A stretch of DNA of 64,000 nucleotides from Neobacillus cucumis (GTDB lineage: Bacteria > Bacillota > Bacilli > Bacillales > Cytobacillaceae). Each line of letters begins with the position of its first letter. The first letter of the stretch is position 1. The stretch is from contig NZ_PGVE01000035.1 of NCBI RefSeq assembly GCF_002860255.1, positions 62,001 through 126,000 of the forward strand, in the 5' to 3' direction. The position numbers and the translations under genes are program-made. The notes below the pieces were generated by a model, which saw only the letters and a program-made list of their open reading frames with translations, did no database searches and had not been told where the DNA came from. Positions 52,744 to 63,608 of this stretch are shown one piece after another.

Positions 52744-53523
52744 TTGACTCGAAATAAAGTTGAAATTTGCGGTGTAGACACATCAAAACTTCCTGTTTTA
52801 AAGAACGAAGAAATGAGAATACTCTTCAAGCAAATGCAAGAGGGCGATATAAGTGCTCGCGAAAAGCTTGTCAACGGTAATTTACGCCTAGTCCTTAGCG
52901 TTATTCAGCGCTTTAATAATCGTGGCGAGTTTGTTGATGACTTATTTCAGGTTGGCTGTATTGGACTCATGAAATCAATTGATAACTTTGATCTAGGTCA
53001 AAACGTAAAGTTTTCCACTTATGCCGTACCAATGATCATAGGAGAAATTCGAAGGTATTTACGTGATAATAATCCAATTCGTGTGTCGCGTTCCTTAAGA
53101 GATATTGCCTATAAGGCCCTTCAAGTGAGAGAACGATTGATGAGCGAGACTTCACGTGAACCGACTGCAGAGGAAATCGCCAAGGTCTTAGAGGTACCAC
53201 ATGAGGAAATCGTCTTCGCTCTTGACGCAATTCAAGATCCGGTATCCTTATTTGAGCCCATCTATAATGATGGCGGTGACCCAATTTATGTAATGGACCA
53301 GTTAAGTGATGAAAAAAATAAAGATATTCATTGGATTGAAGAGATTGCCCTTAAGGAGGGCATGCGAAGACTAAATGAACGAGAAAAACTGATTTTACGA
53401 AAGCGGTTTTTTCAAGGGAAAACACAAATGGAAGTCGCTGATGAAATTGGAATTTCTCAGGCACAGGTCTCACGACTTGAGAAAGCGGCCATTAGACAAA
53501 TGAATAAGAATATTCAAAGTTAA
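52744..53523 (+). CDS. sigG: RNA polymerase sigma factor SigG
   Basis: Sigma-G is the late forespore sigma factor. The 259-residue protein begins TRNKVEICGVDTSKLPVLKN, as in other SigG proteins, and has region 2 (LVLSVIQRFNNRGEFVDDLFQ, in parts), region 3 (IRVSRSLRDIAYKALQVRERL) and region 4 helix-turn-helix (EVADEIGISQAQVSRLEKAA). The TTG start is favoured by the ribosome site GAGGAGGG; an ATG 33 nt upstream in the same frame precedes that site. It is monocistronic, with a terminator on each side. Confidence 0.96.
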   Translation: MTRNKVEICGVDTSKLPVLKNEEMRILFKQMQEGDISAREKLVNGNLRLVLSVIQRFNNRGEFVDDLFQVGCIGLMKSIDNFDLGQNVKFSTYAVPMIIGEIRRYLRDNNPIRVSRSLRDIAYKALQVRERLMSETSREPTAEEIAKVLEVPHEEIVFALDAIQDPVSLFEPIYNDGGDPIYVMDQLSDEKNKDIHWIEEIALKEGMRRLNEREKLILRKRFFQGKTQMEVADEIGISQAQVSRLEKAAIRQMNKNIQS

Positions 53524-53552
53524 AGCTGTCCACCAGGACAGCTTTATTTTTT
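53522..53552 (+). terminator. Intrinsic terminator after sigG
   Basis: AAAGCTGTCC and GGACAGCTTT form a perfect 10-bp stem with a 4-nt loop, followed by ATTTTTT. Confidence 0.93.
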
Positions 53553-53611
53553 ATAGATAAAAAAGCCTCTTGAATCATATAGTGATAATAGTATGTTAGC
53601 GGGAGTGGTGG

Positions 53612-53881
53612 ATGGTGAAAATTTCAGAATTCCAAATAAAAGATGTCGTGAACGTAGCGGATGGTAAAAGGCTTGGTAATATAGGGGATATTGAGATTAA
53701 CTTAACAACAGGCAAGATTGAAGCTGTTATCATTTCCGGGAATGGCAGGGTTCTTGGTTTTTTTGGTAAAGATGAAGAGATTGTCATACCCTGGAGAAAT
53801 ATTCTAAAGATTGGTCAAGACGTCATTTTAGTTAGATATAATGGCAGCAATGAATTGATTGGGGCACAACCAGAGGATTGA
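53612..53881 (+). CDS. ylmC: PRC-barrel protein YlmC (YlmC/YmxH family)
   Basis: This 89-residue single PRC-barrel domain shows VKISEFQIKDVVNVADGKRLG, VLGFFGKDEEIVIPWRNI and a C-terminal VILVRY strand, the YlmC/YmxH pattern. PRC barrels serve as docking modules; the partner is unknown. A GGGAG site lies 8 nt before the ATG. It heads the ylmC-to-divIVA gene string. Confidence 0.9.
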   Translation: MVKISEFQIKDVVNVADGKRLGNIGDIEINLTTGKIEAVIISGNGRVLGFFGKDEEIVIPWRNILKIGQDVILVRYNGSNELIGAQPED

Positions 53882-53951
53882 TATTTGTGTTTCGCGGTGA
53901 CCAATTATTCTTTTCATGGTAAACTATAGAAAAACATAATGAGGTAATTTG

Positions 53952-54770
53952 ATGGAACCCTTTGTGAAAAAAAATGAATCCTATTTATCAATTGATAGCT
54001 GGATGACACAATTTCCGAAATTGGTAGCTGGCTTTACAACCAAAAACGGAGGGACGAGCAAGGGATACTTTGAAACATTGAACCTTGGATTTCATGTTGG
54101 TGATAATTTAACGAATGTTTGTTCAAATAGAGAAAAAGTGGCTGAATTGCTGCAAATCCCATTAAACGCTTGGGTGGGGGCTGAACAAACACACGGCACC
54201 TTTTTGAAGAAAATTACAAAAAAAGATCGTGGAACTGGATCCGATTCATACGATAATGCCTTTAAAGGCACTGATGGTTTTTATACGGATGAAGAGGGAA
54301 TTCTGTTAACACTTTGTTTTGCTGACTGTGTCCCTCTTTTTTTTATTGCCCCTGAACGCAGGATGATTGGAGTTGCTCATGCAGGCTGGAAAGGAAGCGT
54401 TGGGCTGATCGCCAATAAAATGGTTAAAGCTTGGGGACAAGAGGGAATAAAACCAGAACAGATTTTTGTCGCAATTGGACCTTCTATTTGCGAAAAATGT
54501 TATATTGTTGACCAGCATGTTATTAACTTTGTAGAAAAATCACTAGAAGTAGGCGCAGCATTATCCTATAATTTACTTACAGAGGGGCAATATTCCCTTA
54601 ATTTACAGGACTTAAATAGACTGATTCTTCTTGCCTCCGGTGTTCCGGAGGAAAATATACTATGGACAAAATTATGTTCTAGCTGCGATCAAGAGGAATT
54701 TTTCTCTCACCGCCGTGACAAAGGCAAGACAGGAAGAATGATGAGTTTTATTGGCTGGAAGGAGAATTAG
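53952..54770 (+). CDS. pgeF: Peptidoglycan editing factor PgeF (YlmD)
   Basis: PgeF/YfiH/YlmD proteins carry a copper- or zinc-binding laccase-like domain and act as purine nucleoside hydrolases or on misincorporated amino acids in peptidoglycan precursors. The 272-residue protein has NLGFHVGDN, AEQTHG, ADCVPLFF with the active Cys, and HAGWKGSVG with the metal-binding His. The ATG at 53952 has GAGGT 6 nt upstream. It is followed by ylmE within 6 nt. Confidence 0.9.
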   Translation: MEPFVKKNESYLSIDSWMTQFPKLVAGFTTKNGGTSKGYFETLNLGFHVGDNLTNVCSNREKVAELLQIPLNAWVGAEQTHGTFLKKITKKDRGTGSDSYDNAFKGTDGFYTDEEGILLTLCFADCVPLFFIAPERRMIGVAHAGWKGSVGLIANKMVKAWGQEGIKPEQIFVAIGPSICEKCYIVDQHVINFVEKSLEVGAALSYNLLTEGQYSLNLQDLNRLILLASGVPEENILWTKLCSSCDQEEFFSHRRDKGKTGRMMSFIGWKEN

Positions 54771-54776
54771 TTCACC

Positions 54777-55454
54777 ATGAGAGTAATTGAAAATCTTAAG
54801 CGAATTAGTCAACAAATAAATGAAGCTTGTGAGAAAGTCAATCGAAAAATGGAAGAAGTGACATTGATTGCAGTAACAAAATATGTCAGCATTGAAAGAG
54901 CTCAGGAAGCTTTTAATGCAGGTATTACTAATCTCGGTGAAAACCGTGATGAGGGTCTGTTAGAAAAGTGGGAAGTATTACAGGACAAGCCTATATGGCA
55001 TTATATTGGGTCTCTTCAAACACGGAAAGTGAAAAACATTATTGATAAGGTCGAATATATACATTCACTCGATCGTGTTTCACTTGCCGAAGAAATAAAT
55101 AAGCGGGCTAACAAAAAAATAAAATGTCTTGTCCAGGTCAATGTCTCAGGTGAAGAATCAAAACATGGTCTTTCGTTAAAGGAAGCCATTCCCTTTATTG
55201 AATCCCTTGCAAAATTTGAAAATATTGTCGTTGATGGTCTAATGACCATGGCTCCCTATACGGATGATGAACAGATTCTTCGTGATTGCTTTCGAAAATT
55301 AAGAGAACTTCGTGATCAAGTTCAGACGATGCAGTTGGAGTCTGCCCCATGTGAAAATCTTTCAATGGGTATGTCAAACGATTTTGCCCTTGCCATTGAA
55401 GAAGGGGCAACAATGATTAGAATAGGTACAGCACTAGTCGGTGAAGACGGTTAA
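54777..55454 (+). CDS. ylmE: PLP homeostasis protein YlmE (YggS family)
   Basis: YggS proteins bind pyridoxal phosphate and help keep its levels balanced. The 225-residue single-domain alanine-racemase-like barrel has the PLP lysine in LIAVTKYVS (about residue 35), [22 protein letters not shown], and the closing [26 protein letters not shown] (in parts). It lies between pgeF and sepF with short gaps, as in B. subtilis. Confidence 0.93.
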   Translation: MRVIENLKRISQQINEACEKVNRKMEEVTLIAVTKYVSIERAQEAFNAGITNLGENRDEGLLEKWEVLQDKPIWHYIGSLQTRKVKNIIDKVEYIHSLDRVSLAEEINKRANKKIKCLVQVNVSGEESKHGLSLKEAIPFIESLAKFENIVVDGLMTMAPYTDDEQILRDCFRKLRELRDQVQTMQLESAPCENLSMGMSNDFALAIEEGATMIRIGTALVGEDG

Positions 55455-55466
55455 GGAGTGAAGAAA

Positions 55467-55952
55467 ATGACGCTAAAATCCAAACTAAAAACATTTTTCT
55501 TTTTAGATGATGAATATAATGATAATAATGATGAATATGAAGAGAAAACGGTGCCCGTTAAGCAAAAACAGCCAGTTATTAAAAGTCAAAATGTGGTCAG
55601 TTTCCAAAGCATACCAAAGCCAGTTAGTACGTCAGGTACAACGACAATGACAACGACACCTGCAAACAAATCTTCGAAAGTAATCTTAGTGGAACCAATA
55701 ACATACTCAGAATCAACAGTCATTGCAGATCATTTAAAGAACCGCCGTGCTGTTGTTGTGAACCTTCAAAGTATCGACCATGAACAGGGCAGGCAAATTG
55801 TAGATTTTTTAAGTGGGGCTGTCTATGTTATTGGGGGAGACATTCAAAAGATTGGCCCAAGCATATTTTTATGTACGCCTGACAATGTGGAAGTAACCGG
55901 GAATATATCAGAGCTTCTACCTGAGCACGATAACCAAAATACAAGGTGGTAA
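55467..55952 (+). CDS. sepF: Cell division protein SepF (YlmF)
   Basis: SepF binds the FtsZ C-terminal peptide and membranes and helps shape the septum. The 161-residue protein has an N-terminal amphipathic helix (LKSKLKTFFFL), a disordered linker, and the C-terminal SepF core: ADHLKNRRAVVVNLQSID, RQIVDFLSGAVYVIGGDIQ and FLCTPDNV. The ATG at 55467 has AAGGAG 7 nt upstream; the GTG at 55458 is inside that site. Confidence 0.94.
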   Translation: MTLKSKLKTFFFLDDEYNDNNDEYEEKTVPVKQKQPVIKSQNVVSFQSIPKPVSTSGTTTMTTTPANKSSKVILVEPITYSESTVIADHLKNRRAVVVNLQSIDHEQGRQIVDFLSGAVYVIGGDIQKIGPSIFLCTPDNVEVTGNISELLPEHDNQNTRW

Positions 55953-55957
55953 TGTGA

Positions 55958-56221
55958 ATGGCTTTAGTTTTTACTGTATTACAGAAAATCATTGAGATTT
56001 ATTCCTGGGCCTTGATTATTTATATATTGATGTCTTGGTTTCCAAATGCAAGGGAATCTTCGATTGGACAAATATTGGCTAGGATTTGTGAGCCTTACTT
56101 AGAGCCATTTAGAAAAATTATTCCCCCTATTGGGATGATGGACATTTCACCAATTGTGGCATTCCTTGTTTTAAATTTTGCCAGCAGTGGTTTACATAGT
56201 GTTTATACGTGGCTGGCTTAA
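55958..56221 (+). CDS. ylmG: YggT family membrane protein YlmG
   Basis: This 87-residue protein has two membrane helices and the YggT motifs [36 protein letters not shown] (in parts). Members are linked to envelope organisation and division-site functions but the activity is unknown. It is 5 nt after sepF. Confidence 0.92.
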   Translation: MALVFTVLQKIIEIYSWALIIYILMSWFPNARESSIGQILARICEPYLEPFRKIIPPIGMMDISPIVAFLVLNFASSGLHSVYTWLA

Positions 56222-56252
56222 AGATAACTAACATTAGGTTGTGTTTAGAGAG

Positions 56253-57026
56253 ATGAATATTTATCAGCATTTCCGGCCTGAGGAACGTGAATATATAGAC
56301 CAGGTCTTACAATGGAAAAGCAATGTGGAACAACAGTACGCCCCTAAACTAACTGATTTTCTTGATCCTAGAGAGCAGCACATTCTCAATATGCTAATTG
56401 GTGAGCATGGGGAGGTTAAATGTGAACTTTTTGGGGGAACTTCAGGGTTAGAAAGAAACAGGGCACTCATCTATCCGGATTATTTAGTTCCAAATGAAGA
56501 TGATTTCCAAATCAGTTTATTTGAGATTCAATATCCTCGTAAGTTCGTCACTATTGAACATCGGCAGGTTTTAGGGACACTTATGTCTCTAGGTCTAAAA
56601 CGCGGGAAATTTGGTGACATACTGATTAGTGAGGGGCGTGTTCAATTTTTTGCTGCTACTGAGATCAGTCAATTTATAAAAAACAATGTCGAATCGATTG
56701 GCAGGGCAGGGGTTAAATTGGTCGAAACGAATATCGAAAATGCCATTGCCTCTTCAGAGTTGTGGGATGAAAAGGATCTAACTGTATCTTCCTTACGGTT
56801 AGATACGGTTATTTCAGGAATGTATAATTTATCCCGGCAAAAATCCCTTGCTTTTATTCAACATGGGCTTGTCAAAGTTAATTGGACATTAATTGAGAAT
56901 CCTTCCTTTCAATGTGAAGAGGGAGATATGATTTCTGTTAGAGGACAAGGCAGGGCCAAGATTATGGGGTTAGATGGAAAAACCAAAAAGGACAAATGGA
57001 GAATTACCATCGGAAAACAAAAATAA
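56253..57026 (+). CDS. ylmH: S4-domain RNA-binding protein YlmH
   Basis: YlmH is a ribosome-associated S4-domain protein that can take part in rescue of stalled ribosomes. The 257-residue protein has an N-terminal domain MNIYQHFRPEEREYIDQVL and YAPKLTDFLDPREQHIL, and a C-terminal S4 domain (about 182-245, SSLRLDTVISGMYNLSRQKS). I start at the ATG matching homologues, MNIYQHF. A GTG 12 nt upstream is an alternative, and neither has an ideal ribosome site. Confidence 0.88.
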   Translation: MNIYQHFRPEEREYIDQVLQWKSNVEQQYAPKLTDFLDPREQHILNMLIGEHGEVKCELFGGTSGLERNRALIYPDYLVPNEDDFQISLFEIQYPRKFVTIEHRQVLGTLMSLGLKRGKFGDILISEGRVQFFAATEISQFIKNNVESIGRAGVKLVETNIENAIASSELWDEKDLTVSSLRLDTVISGMYNLSRQKSLAFIQHGLVKVNWTLIENPSFQCEEGDMISVRGQGRAKIMGLDGKTKKDKWRITIGKQK

Positions 57027-57110
57027 TTGCAAATCAAGCAGGATTTTCGGAAAACTTGTCGAATATTTGCTTATACATATCGAAGTACAGATTGCATGGA
57101 GGTGGCTTCA

Positions 57111-57626
57111 ATGCCGTTAACGCCGTTAGATATTCACAACAAAGAATTTAATAAGGGTTTTCGTGGATATGATGAAGATGAAGTAAATGAATTTCTTGAT
57201 CAAGTCATTAAAGATTATGAATTAGTTCTTAGAGAAAAAAGGGAATTGGAAGAGCGCCTCAATGAAATGAATGAACGACTAGGCCATTTTGTAAATATTG
57301 AGGAAACACTTAACAAATCAATTATAATCGCCCAGGAAGCTGGGGAAGAAGTAAAACGGAACGCCCAAAAGGAAGCCAAGCTTATTATCAAAGAAGCGGA
57401 GAAAAATGCTGACCGCATTGTAAATGAATCTCTTTCCAAAGCGAGAAAAATTGCGCTTGAAATTGAAGATTTAAAGAAACAATCAAAAGTATTCCGTACA
57501 CGTTTTAAAATGTTAATTGAAGCGCAGCTTGACATGCTGAACACGGATGATTGGGATCATCTTTTAGAGTATGAAGTAGATGCAACAGAATTAAAGATTC
57601 ATGAAGAAGAAGATTCATTAGCTTGA
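57111..57626 (+). CDS. divIVA: Cell pole and division-site protein DivIVA
   Basis: DivIVA marks curved membranes at poles and septa and recruits MinJ and other partners. The 171-residue protein has the N-terminal lipid-binding domain [20 protein letters not shown] with Phe17-Arg18 in the membrane-inserting loop, then long coiled coils (about 30-150). GGAGGTGG precedes the ATG at 57111. Its stop codon overlaps the -35 of the ileS leader promoter. Confidence 0.95.
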   Translation: MPLTPLDIHNKEFNKGFRGYDEDEVNEFLDQVIKDYELVLREKRELEERLNEMNERLGHFVNIEETLNKSIIIAQEAGEEVKRNAQKEAKLIIKEAEKNADRIVNESLSKARKIALEIEDLKKQSKVFRTRFKMLIEAQLDMLNTDDWDHLLEYEVDATELKIHEEEDSLA

Positions 57627-57652
57627 CGAAATGCTTTTTATTAGCATATAAT
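57623..57652 (+). promoter_or_regulatory. Sigma-A promoter of the ileS T-box leader
   Basis: TTGACG and TATAAT with 18-bp spacing. The -35 includes the divIVA stop codon. Confidence 0.8.
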
Positions 57653-57659
57653 TTACAAA

Positions 57660-57937
57660 CATAGTAAATAGAATGGAAATTGACGATGAAAGGGACAGTA
57701 CAATTTTTCTAAAACTTTTCCAGCGAGTCAGGAATGGTGAAAGCCTGATATAGTCGAAAAATTGGAAGATCACCCTCGAGTTCCAGGTTGAACTCCCTAA
57801 AAGGGACAGTAGGCTTTGGCGTGTTATTCACGTTACGAATGATAAAGAGGATAGTACGAATAGGTATTATCTATCAGGGTGGTACCGCGGGAATAAAACC
57901 TTCTCGTCCCTATTTGGGATGAGAGGGTTTTTTTTTA
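57660..57937 (+). ncRNA. T-box riboswitch, isoleucine specificity
   Basis: This leader has a T-box AGGGTGGTACCGCGG at 57876-57890, whose UGGU pairs with the tRNA acceptor end, and a stem I specifier loop with codon ATC (57769-57771) for tRNA-Ile, in the usual GAAGATCACC context. A terminator at 57896-57937 (AACC...CTC-TCCC / GGGA-GAG...GGTT plus T-run) competes with the antiterminator. Uncharged tRNA-Ile would permit ileS transcription. Confidence 0.96.
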
Positions 57938-57992
57938 TGGTCTAATGGCTATTCTGAGTATATGAACAAGGATTGTAGGAGGAAAGTGGAAA

Positions 57993-60764
57993 ATGGAATA
58001 TAAAGACACGTTATTAATGCCAAAAACGGAATTTCCGATGCGTGGCAATCTTCCCCAAAGAGAACCTGAAATTCAGTCAAAATGGGAAGAAATGAATATT
58101 TATCAAAAAGTACAGGAACGGACAAAAGGACGACCAATGTTTGTATTGCATGACGGTCCACCGTACGCTAATGGAGATATTCATATGGGTCATGCCCTTA
58201 ATAAAATTCTAAAAGATATGATTGTCCGTTTTAAATCTATGAGCGGATATCATGCTCCATATGTTCCTGGTTGGGATACGCATGGTTTGCCGATTGAACA
58301 GGCATTAACCAACAAAGGTGTAAAACGGAAAGAAATGACGGTTGCTGAATTCCGTGAGCTTTGTACAAAGTACGCCTTAGAACAAATTGATAATCAGCGG
58401 ACTCAATTTAAGCGTTTAGGTGTTAGAGGAGATTGGGAAAATCCATATATTACTCTTAAACCTGAATATGAAGCACAACAAATTAAAGTGTTTGGAGAGA
58501 TGGCGAAAAAAGGCTACATTTATAAAGGTCTTAAGCCAGTTTATTGGTCTCCATCTAGTGAATCGGCATTAGCTGAGGCTGAAATTGAATACCAAGATAA
58601 AAAGTCTCCATCTATCTATGTTGGATTTAAGGTTAAAGATGGAAAGGGCGTCCTAGATACAGATACACAGATTGTCATCTGGACCACAACTCCTTGGACC
58701 ATTCCAGCAAATCTTGGAATTTCGGTCCATCCTGATCTTACCTATGTAGTGGTTTCTGCGAATGGAAATAAGTACCTTGTGGCTGAGGCACTACTAGAAA
58801 CGTTCACGAAAGAAGTTGGCTGGGAAGAAACAGAAGTTGTTCAAAAAGTTAAAGGTATTGATTTAGAGTATATCCTTGCTTCGCATCCACTATATGAACG
58901 TGATTCTTTAGTCATGTTAGGAGAACACGTTACAACTGATGCAGGTACTGGGTGCGTTCATACTGCTCCTGGTCATGGTGAGGATGACTTCTATGTCGGC
59001 CAAAAATATGGTTTAGATGTTTTATGTCCTGTGGATGATAAAGGGGTTATGACAGCTGAGGCAACAGGGTTTGAAGGGTTATTTTACGATACAGCTAATA
59101 AGCCGATAGTTCAAGCCTTAGAAGAAGCTGGCGCCTTGCTTAAGTTAACGTTTATTACTCACTCCTATCCACATGACTGGAGAACAAAAAAACCGGTTAT
59201 TTACCGTGCTACTGCGCAATGGTTTGCATCCATTAAAGATTTCCGGGATGATCTATTAGAAGCGGTAAAAGAAACAAAATGGGTACCTGCATGGGGCGAA
59301 ACAAGGTTATTTAATATGGTTCGTGACCGGGGCGATTGGTGTATTTCCCGTCAACGTGTCTGGGGTGTTCCAATTCCAGTATTCTACGCGGAAAATGGGG
59401 AAGAAATTATCACGGATGAAACGATTGAACATGTCTCTAATCTTTTCCGCGAAAATGGTTCAAATATCTGGTTTGAACGTGAGGCAAAAGATTTGCTTCC
59501 AGAAGGTTTTACACACCCTGGGAGTCCAAATGGAACGTTCACAAAAGAAACAGATATCATGGATGTTTGGTTTGATTCTGGTTCTTCTCACCAGGCAGTA
59601 TTGCTTGAAAGGGAGGATTTAGTACGACCTGCTGACCTTTATCTTGAAGGTTCAGACCAATACCGCGGCTGGTTTAATTCATCCCTATCTACTTCAGTAG
59701 CTGTTACGGGTAAAGCACCTTATAAAGGGGTGTTAAGCCATGGCTTTGCCCTTGATGGTGAAGGAAGAAAAATGAGTAAATCAATAGGAAATGTTGTTGT
59801 ACCTGCGAAGGTTATGAATCAGTTAGGGGCTGATATTTTACGCCTTTGGGTAGCTTCTGTCGACTATCAGGCAGATGTACGTGTATCTGATGCGATCCTT
59901 AAACAAGTCGCAGAGGTTTACCGAAAAATCCGTAACACATTCCGTTTCTTGCTAGGAAACTTAGCGGACTTTGATCCTGCAGTAAACAAGGTTGCTTACG
60001 AAGATTTACGTGAAGTAGATCAATTTATGCTTGTAAAGCTAAATAAATTAATTAAATATGTGCGTAATGCTTATGAAAATTATGAATTTGCCGGTATTTA
60101 TCATGCTGTTAATAACTTCTGTACCCTTGATTTAAGTGCATTCTATCTTGATTTTGCGAAGGATGTCCTCTACATTGAGGCAGCTGATAACCATGAACGA
60201 CGCGCCATCCAAACGGTTCTTTATGAATCATTAGTAGCTTTAACGAAATTGGTTTCTCCAATTCTTTCACATACAGCAGATGAAGTGTGGAAGTTTATTC
60301 CGGCAGTCAAAGAAGAAAGTGTACAATTAACAGACCTTCCTGAATATCAGGAATTAGCAGGAGCAGAAGCTCTAGAAGAAAAATGGTCCGCTTTCATGAC
60401 ACTCCGTGACGACGTGTTAAAAGCCCTTGAAGAGGCACGTAATCAAAAAGTAATTGGTAAATCGTTAACTGCTAAAGTTACTTTATATGTAAATGAAAAG
60501 TCCAAAGCTCTAATTGATTCTATCAGTGAAGACTTGAAGCAATTGTTTATCGTCTCTGGTTTTGAAGTTGCCGGAAGCTATGACGAAGCGCCTGAAAATG
60601 CTGTTAAATTAGATACAACAGCAATTGTGGTTACTAAGGCGGAAGGTGAGACGTGTGAACGCTGCTGGATTGTTACACCAGAGGTTGGTCAAGATCCAGA
60701 GCATAATACTCTATGTCCTCGCTGTGCTGATGTTGTAAAAGAAAACTATTCACACTTAGCATAA
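57993..60764 (+). CDS. ileS: Isoleucyl-tRNA synthetase
   Basis: IleS charges tRNA-Ile and edits valine. The 923-residue class I synthetase has [13 protein letters not shown] (HIGH site, about 55-67), an editing CP1 domain with [11 protein letters not shown], the KMSKS loop (about 593-597), and a C-terminal zinc finger CERCWIV...CPRCADV. This length and Zn motif identify the usual bacterial type. AGGAGGAAAG precedes the ATG. The gene is controlled by the T-box upstream. Confidence 0.97.
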   Translation: MEYKDTLLMPKTEFPMRGNLPQREPEIQSKWEEMNIYQKVQERTKGRPMFVLHDGPPYANGDIHMGHALNKILKDMIVRFKSMSGYHAPYVPGWDTHGLPIEQALTNKGVKRKEMTVAEFRELCTKYALEQIDNQRTQFKRLGVRGDWENPYITLKPEYEAQQIKVFGEMAKKGYIYKGLKPVYWSPSSESALAEAEIEYQDKKSPSIYVGFKVKDGKGVLDTDTQIVIWTTTPWTIPANLGISVHPDLTYVVVSANGNKYLVAEALLETFTKEVGWEETEVVQKVKGIDLEYILASHPLYERDSLVMLGEHVTTDAGTGCVHTAPGHGEDDFYVGQKYGLDVLCPVDDKGVMTAEATGFEGLFYDTANKPIVQALEEAGALLKLTFITHSYPHDWRTKKPVIYRATAQWFASIKDFRDDLLEAVKETKWVPAWGETRLFNMVRDRGDWCISRQRVWGVPIPVFYAENGEEIITDETIEHVSNLFRENGSNIWFEREAKDLLPEGFTHPGSPNGTFTKETDIMDVWFDSGSSHQAVLLEREDLVRPADLYLEGSDQYRGWFNSSLSTSVAVTGKAPYKGVLSHGFALDGEGRKMSKSIGNVVVPAKVMNQLGADILRLWVASVDYQADVRVSDAILKQVAEVYRKIRNTFRFLLGNLADFDPAVNKVAYEDLREVDQFMLVKLNKLIKYVRNAYENYEFAGIYHAVNNFCTLDLSAFYLDFAKDVLYIEAADNHERRAIQTVLYESLVALTKLVSPILSHTADEVWKFIPAVKEESVQLTDLPEYQELAGAEALEEKWSAFMTLRDDVLKALEEARNQKVIGKSLTAKVTLYVNEKSKALIDSISEDLKQLFIVSGFEVAGSYDEAPENAVKLDTTAIVVTKAEGETCERCWIVTPEVGQDPEHNTLCPRCADVVKENYSHLA

Positions 60765-60770
60765 TTTGTT

Positions 60771-60810
60771 AGCCCCCTGTTCCAAAAAGGCAGGGGGCTT
60801 TTTATTTTTA
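60771..60810 (+). terminator. Intrinsic terminator after ileS
   Basis: AGCCCCCTG and CAGGGGGCT form a strong 9-bp stem with an 11-nt loop and TTTTATTTTT. The gap to 60940 shows no other clear feature. Confidence 0.93.
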
Positions 60811-60940
60811 TTCAAAATAAAAGTACTTTTAAAATTTACCTTTTTCACTAATAGTTGTTGTGGCTGTCAATTGTTTTCCCGAGTCAGGAATCAAGGTACG
60901 GAGATAATATTACAAATGACAAATCACGGAGGTAACAACT

Positions 60941-61237
60941 ATGAATGCCATGCAGGAAAAGCTGTTTTTAGAACTCCGTCAAACGAAGAAAGAAATCGAA
61001 AGTTCACTAAATAAGCAGCAAAAACAAACTTGGCTGACAAGCATATTAAAGGCAGAACTAGTCGACATTAATGCTGCAATTCAGAAATTCGAAGAAGGAA
61101 AATTTGGACAATGTGAGATCTCTGGTGAATTTATCCCCGAGGATTTACTAAAAATGATCCCAACGATGAGGTCCATTAAGGACACAGAGGATTTAGAAAA
61201 CTATTACAAAAAGCCCCTTTCAACTGCTTTTTTATAA
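60941..61237 (+). CDS. ylyA: DksA/TraR-like RNA polymerase-binding protein YlyA
   Basis: YlyA is a small DksA-related protein; in B. subtilis it binds RNA polymerase and helps sigma-G-dependent germination genes. The 98-residue protein has an N-terminal coiled coil and a C-terminal finger region FGQCEISGEFIPEDLLKMIP. Only one of the four zinc-finger cysteines is left, so the finger is probably zinc-free. CGGAGGTAACAACT precedes the ATG. It is rather shorter than the B. subtilis protein. Confidence 0.82.
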   Translation: MNAMQEKLFLELRQTKKEIESSLNKQQKQTWLTSILKAELVDINAAIQKFEEGKFGQCEISGEFIPEDLLKMIPTMRSIKDTEDLENYYKKPLSTAFL

Positions 61238-61244
61238 TGTTACA

Positions 61245-61274
61245 TTGTCGTTATGCGATTAAGTATGCTAAAAT
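61245..61274 (+). promoter_or_regulatory. Candidate extended -10 promoter of lspA
   Basis: TTGTCG and TAAAAT are separated by 18 bp, with TG one base before the -10 (TGCTAAAAT). Confidence 0.5.
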
Positions 61275-61336
61275 GCAGAGGAGATTAGAAAAGCAAGTTG
61301 CTTACTCTTGTCGACTTTATCTGGAGGTATTTTAGA

Positions 61337-61828
61337 GTGTTTTATTACTTAATCGCAATTTTTGTAATTTTATTAGACCAATTTACAAAATGGTTGATTG
61401 TTAAGAACATGTTTTTAGGCGAAAGTATTACAATCATTGATAATGTTTTGTATATTACATCTCACCGCAATCGCGGAGCGGCATGGGGAATCCTTCAAGG
61501 TCAAATGTGGCTTTTTTATGTTATTACCATAGTGGTTATTGTAGCTATTATTTATTATCTGTACAAAGCCGCAAGAGGAAAAATGCTGCTGGGAGTTTCT
61601 TTAGCATTAATGCTGGGCGGTGCGATTGGTAATTTTATTGATCGTGTCCTTAGAAAAGAGGTAGTTGACTTTATACACACGTATATTTTCAGCTATAATT
61701 TCCCAGTTTTTAATATTGCCGATTCTTCATTAGTAATCGGTGTTATTTTGTTAATGATTCAAATGCTGCTAGATGAGCGGGGATCAAAGGAGAAATCATA
61801 TGGAGAAAATGGAACACACCATTCTTGA
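61337..61828 (+). CDS. lspA: Lipoprotein signal peptidase LspA
   Basis: LspA removes the signal peptide from lipoproteins such as CtaC in this window. The 163-residue protein has four membrane helices and the two catalytic aspartates: Asp102 in NFIDRV and Asp129 in NIADSS. The GTG start is fixed by GGAGGT 8 nt upstream. Its end overlaps ylyB by 29 nt. Confidence 0.95.
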   Translation: MFYYLIAIFVILLDQFTKWLIVKNMFLGESITIIDNVLYITSHRNRGAAWGILQGQMWLFYVITIVVIVAIIYYLYKAARGKMLLGVSLALMLGGAIGNFIDRVLRKEVVDFIHTYIFSYNFPVFNIADSSLVIGVILLMIQMLLDERGSKEKSYGENGTHHS

Positions 61829-62705
61829 AGACCAAAAAGGGGACCGTATCGATAAGGTCATTTCAGGTCTCGACGAAGAATGGTCACGTACACAGGTTCA
61901 GCAGTGGATCAAAGATGCAAACGTCTTAGTTAATGGACAGCCTGTTAAAACTAACTACAAATGCAGTCTGAATGATGTAATTGAAATAACCATTCCAGAA
62001 CCTGAAGAATTAGATGTCATACCGGAAGAAATGGATTTAGAAATTTATTATGAAGATAAAGATGTATTAGTCGTAAATAAACCACGTGGTATGGTGGTTC
62101 ATCCTGCCCCTGGGCATATGACTGGAACATTGGTCAATGGATTAATGGCACACTGTAAGGATTTATCTGGTATTAATGGTGTGTTAAGACCCGGGATTGT
62201 TCACCGTATCGATAAAGATACTTCGGGACTACTGATGGTTGCAAAAAACGATATGGCTCATGAAAGCCTTGTTAATCAGTTGGTGGAGAAGACTGTAACA
62301 CGTAAATATAAAGCAATTGTTCATGGGGTCATTCCGCATGATTTTGGTACCATTGACGCACCGCTAGCCAGGGATACAAAAGATAGACAAAGTATGGCTG
62401 TTGTTGATAACGGCAAACATGCTGTTACACATTTTCATGTGCTAGAGCGATTTAAAGATTTTACTTTTGTGGAGTGCCAATTAGAAACAGGAAGAACTCA
62501 TCAAATACGTGTTCACATGAAATATATTGGCTATCCGCTTGCCGGTGACCCTAAATATGGTCCTAGAAAAACATTGGACATCGAGGGGCAGGCCCTTCAT
62601 GCAGGCATTCTTGGATTTACTCATCCAAGAACAAAGGAATATTTAGAATTTGAAGCGCCGTTACCGAAAGATTTTGAGCAACTTCTTGAACAACTTCGTA
62701 AATAA
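61800..62705 (+). CDS. ylyB: RluA/RluD-family pseudouridine synthase YlyB
   Basis: This 301-residue protein has an N-terminal S4 domain (about 15-75) and the catalytic domain with [12 protein letters not shown] and the HRIDKDTSG motif, where Asp is the nucleophile, followed by [11 protein letters not shown]. The target is probably 23S rRNA, as for RluD, but this is inferred. AAAGGAG upstream of the ATG at 61800 sets the start, inside the lspA coding region. Confidence 0.93.
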   Translation: MEKMEHTILEDQKGDRIDKVISGLDEEWSRTQVQQWIKDANVLVNGQPVKTNYKCSLNDVIEITIPEPEELDVIPEEMDLEIYYEDKDVLVVNKPRGMVVHPAPGHMTGTLVNGLMAHCKDLSGINGVLRPGIVHRIDKDTSGLLMVAKNDMAHESLVNQLVEKTVTRKYKAIVHGVIPHDFGTIDAPLARDTKDRQSMAVVDNGKHAVTHFHVLERFKDFTFVECQLETGRTHQIRVHMKYIGYPLAGDPKYGPRKTLDIEGQALHAGILGFTHPRTKEYLEFEAPLPKDFEQLLEQLRK

Positions 62706-62761
62706 TGATTGACGTTAGCCTAGATATGGGTTAATATGAGTATAGTTTAATAAGCCTTTAA

Positions 62762-63439
<678 letters not shown>

Positions 63440-63459
63440 ATAGCAGCCCTTTTAAAAGG

Positions 63460-63552
63460 CAGTCCTGTGAGGCTGACAAAGGGGAAAAGCCATTCATTCT
63501 ATGGCATTTCTATACCCTCTTTGTACCCTCATCTACACAATGAGGGTTTTTT
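63460..63552 (+). ncRNA. PyrR-dependent attenuator between pyrR and pyrP
   Basis: CAGTCCTGTGAGGCTGACAAAG is close to the PyrR-binding loop in the first attenuator; shared core is CCTGTGAGGCTGA/CCCGTGAGGCTGA. ACCCTCAT and ATGAGGGT with TTTTTT at 63524-63552 form the terminator. Confidence 0.88.
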
Positions 63553-63608
63553 TATGGCGAAAAAGAAGACAATAATGATAAACCATATTTTTGGGGGAGA
63601 AACACACT

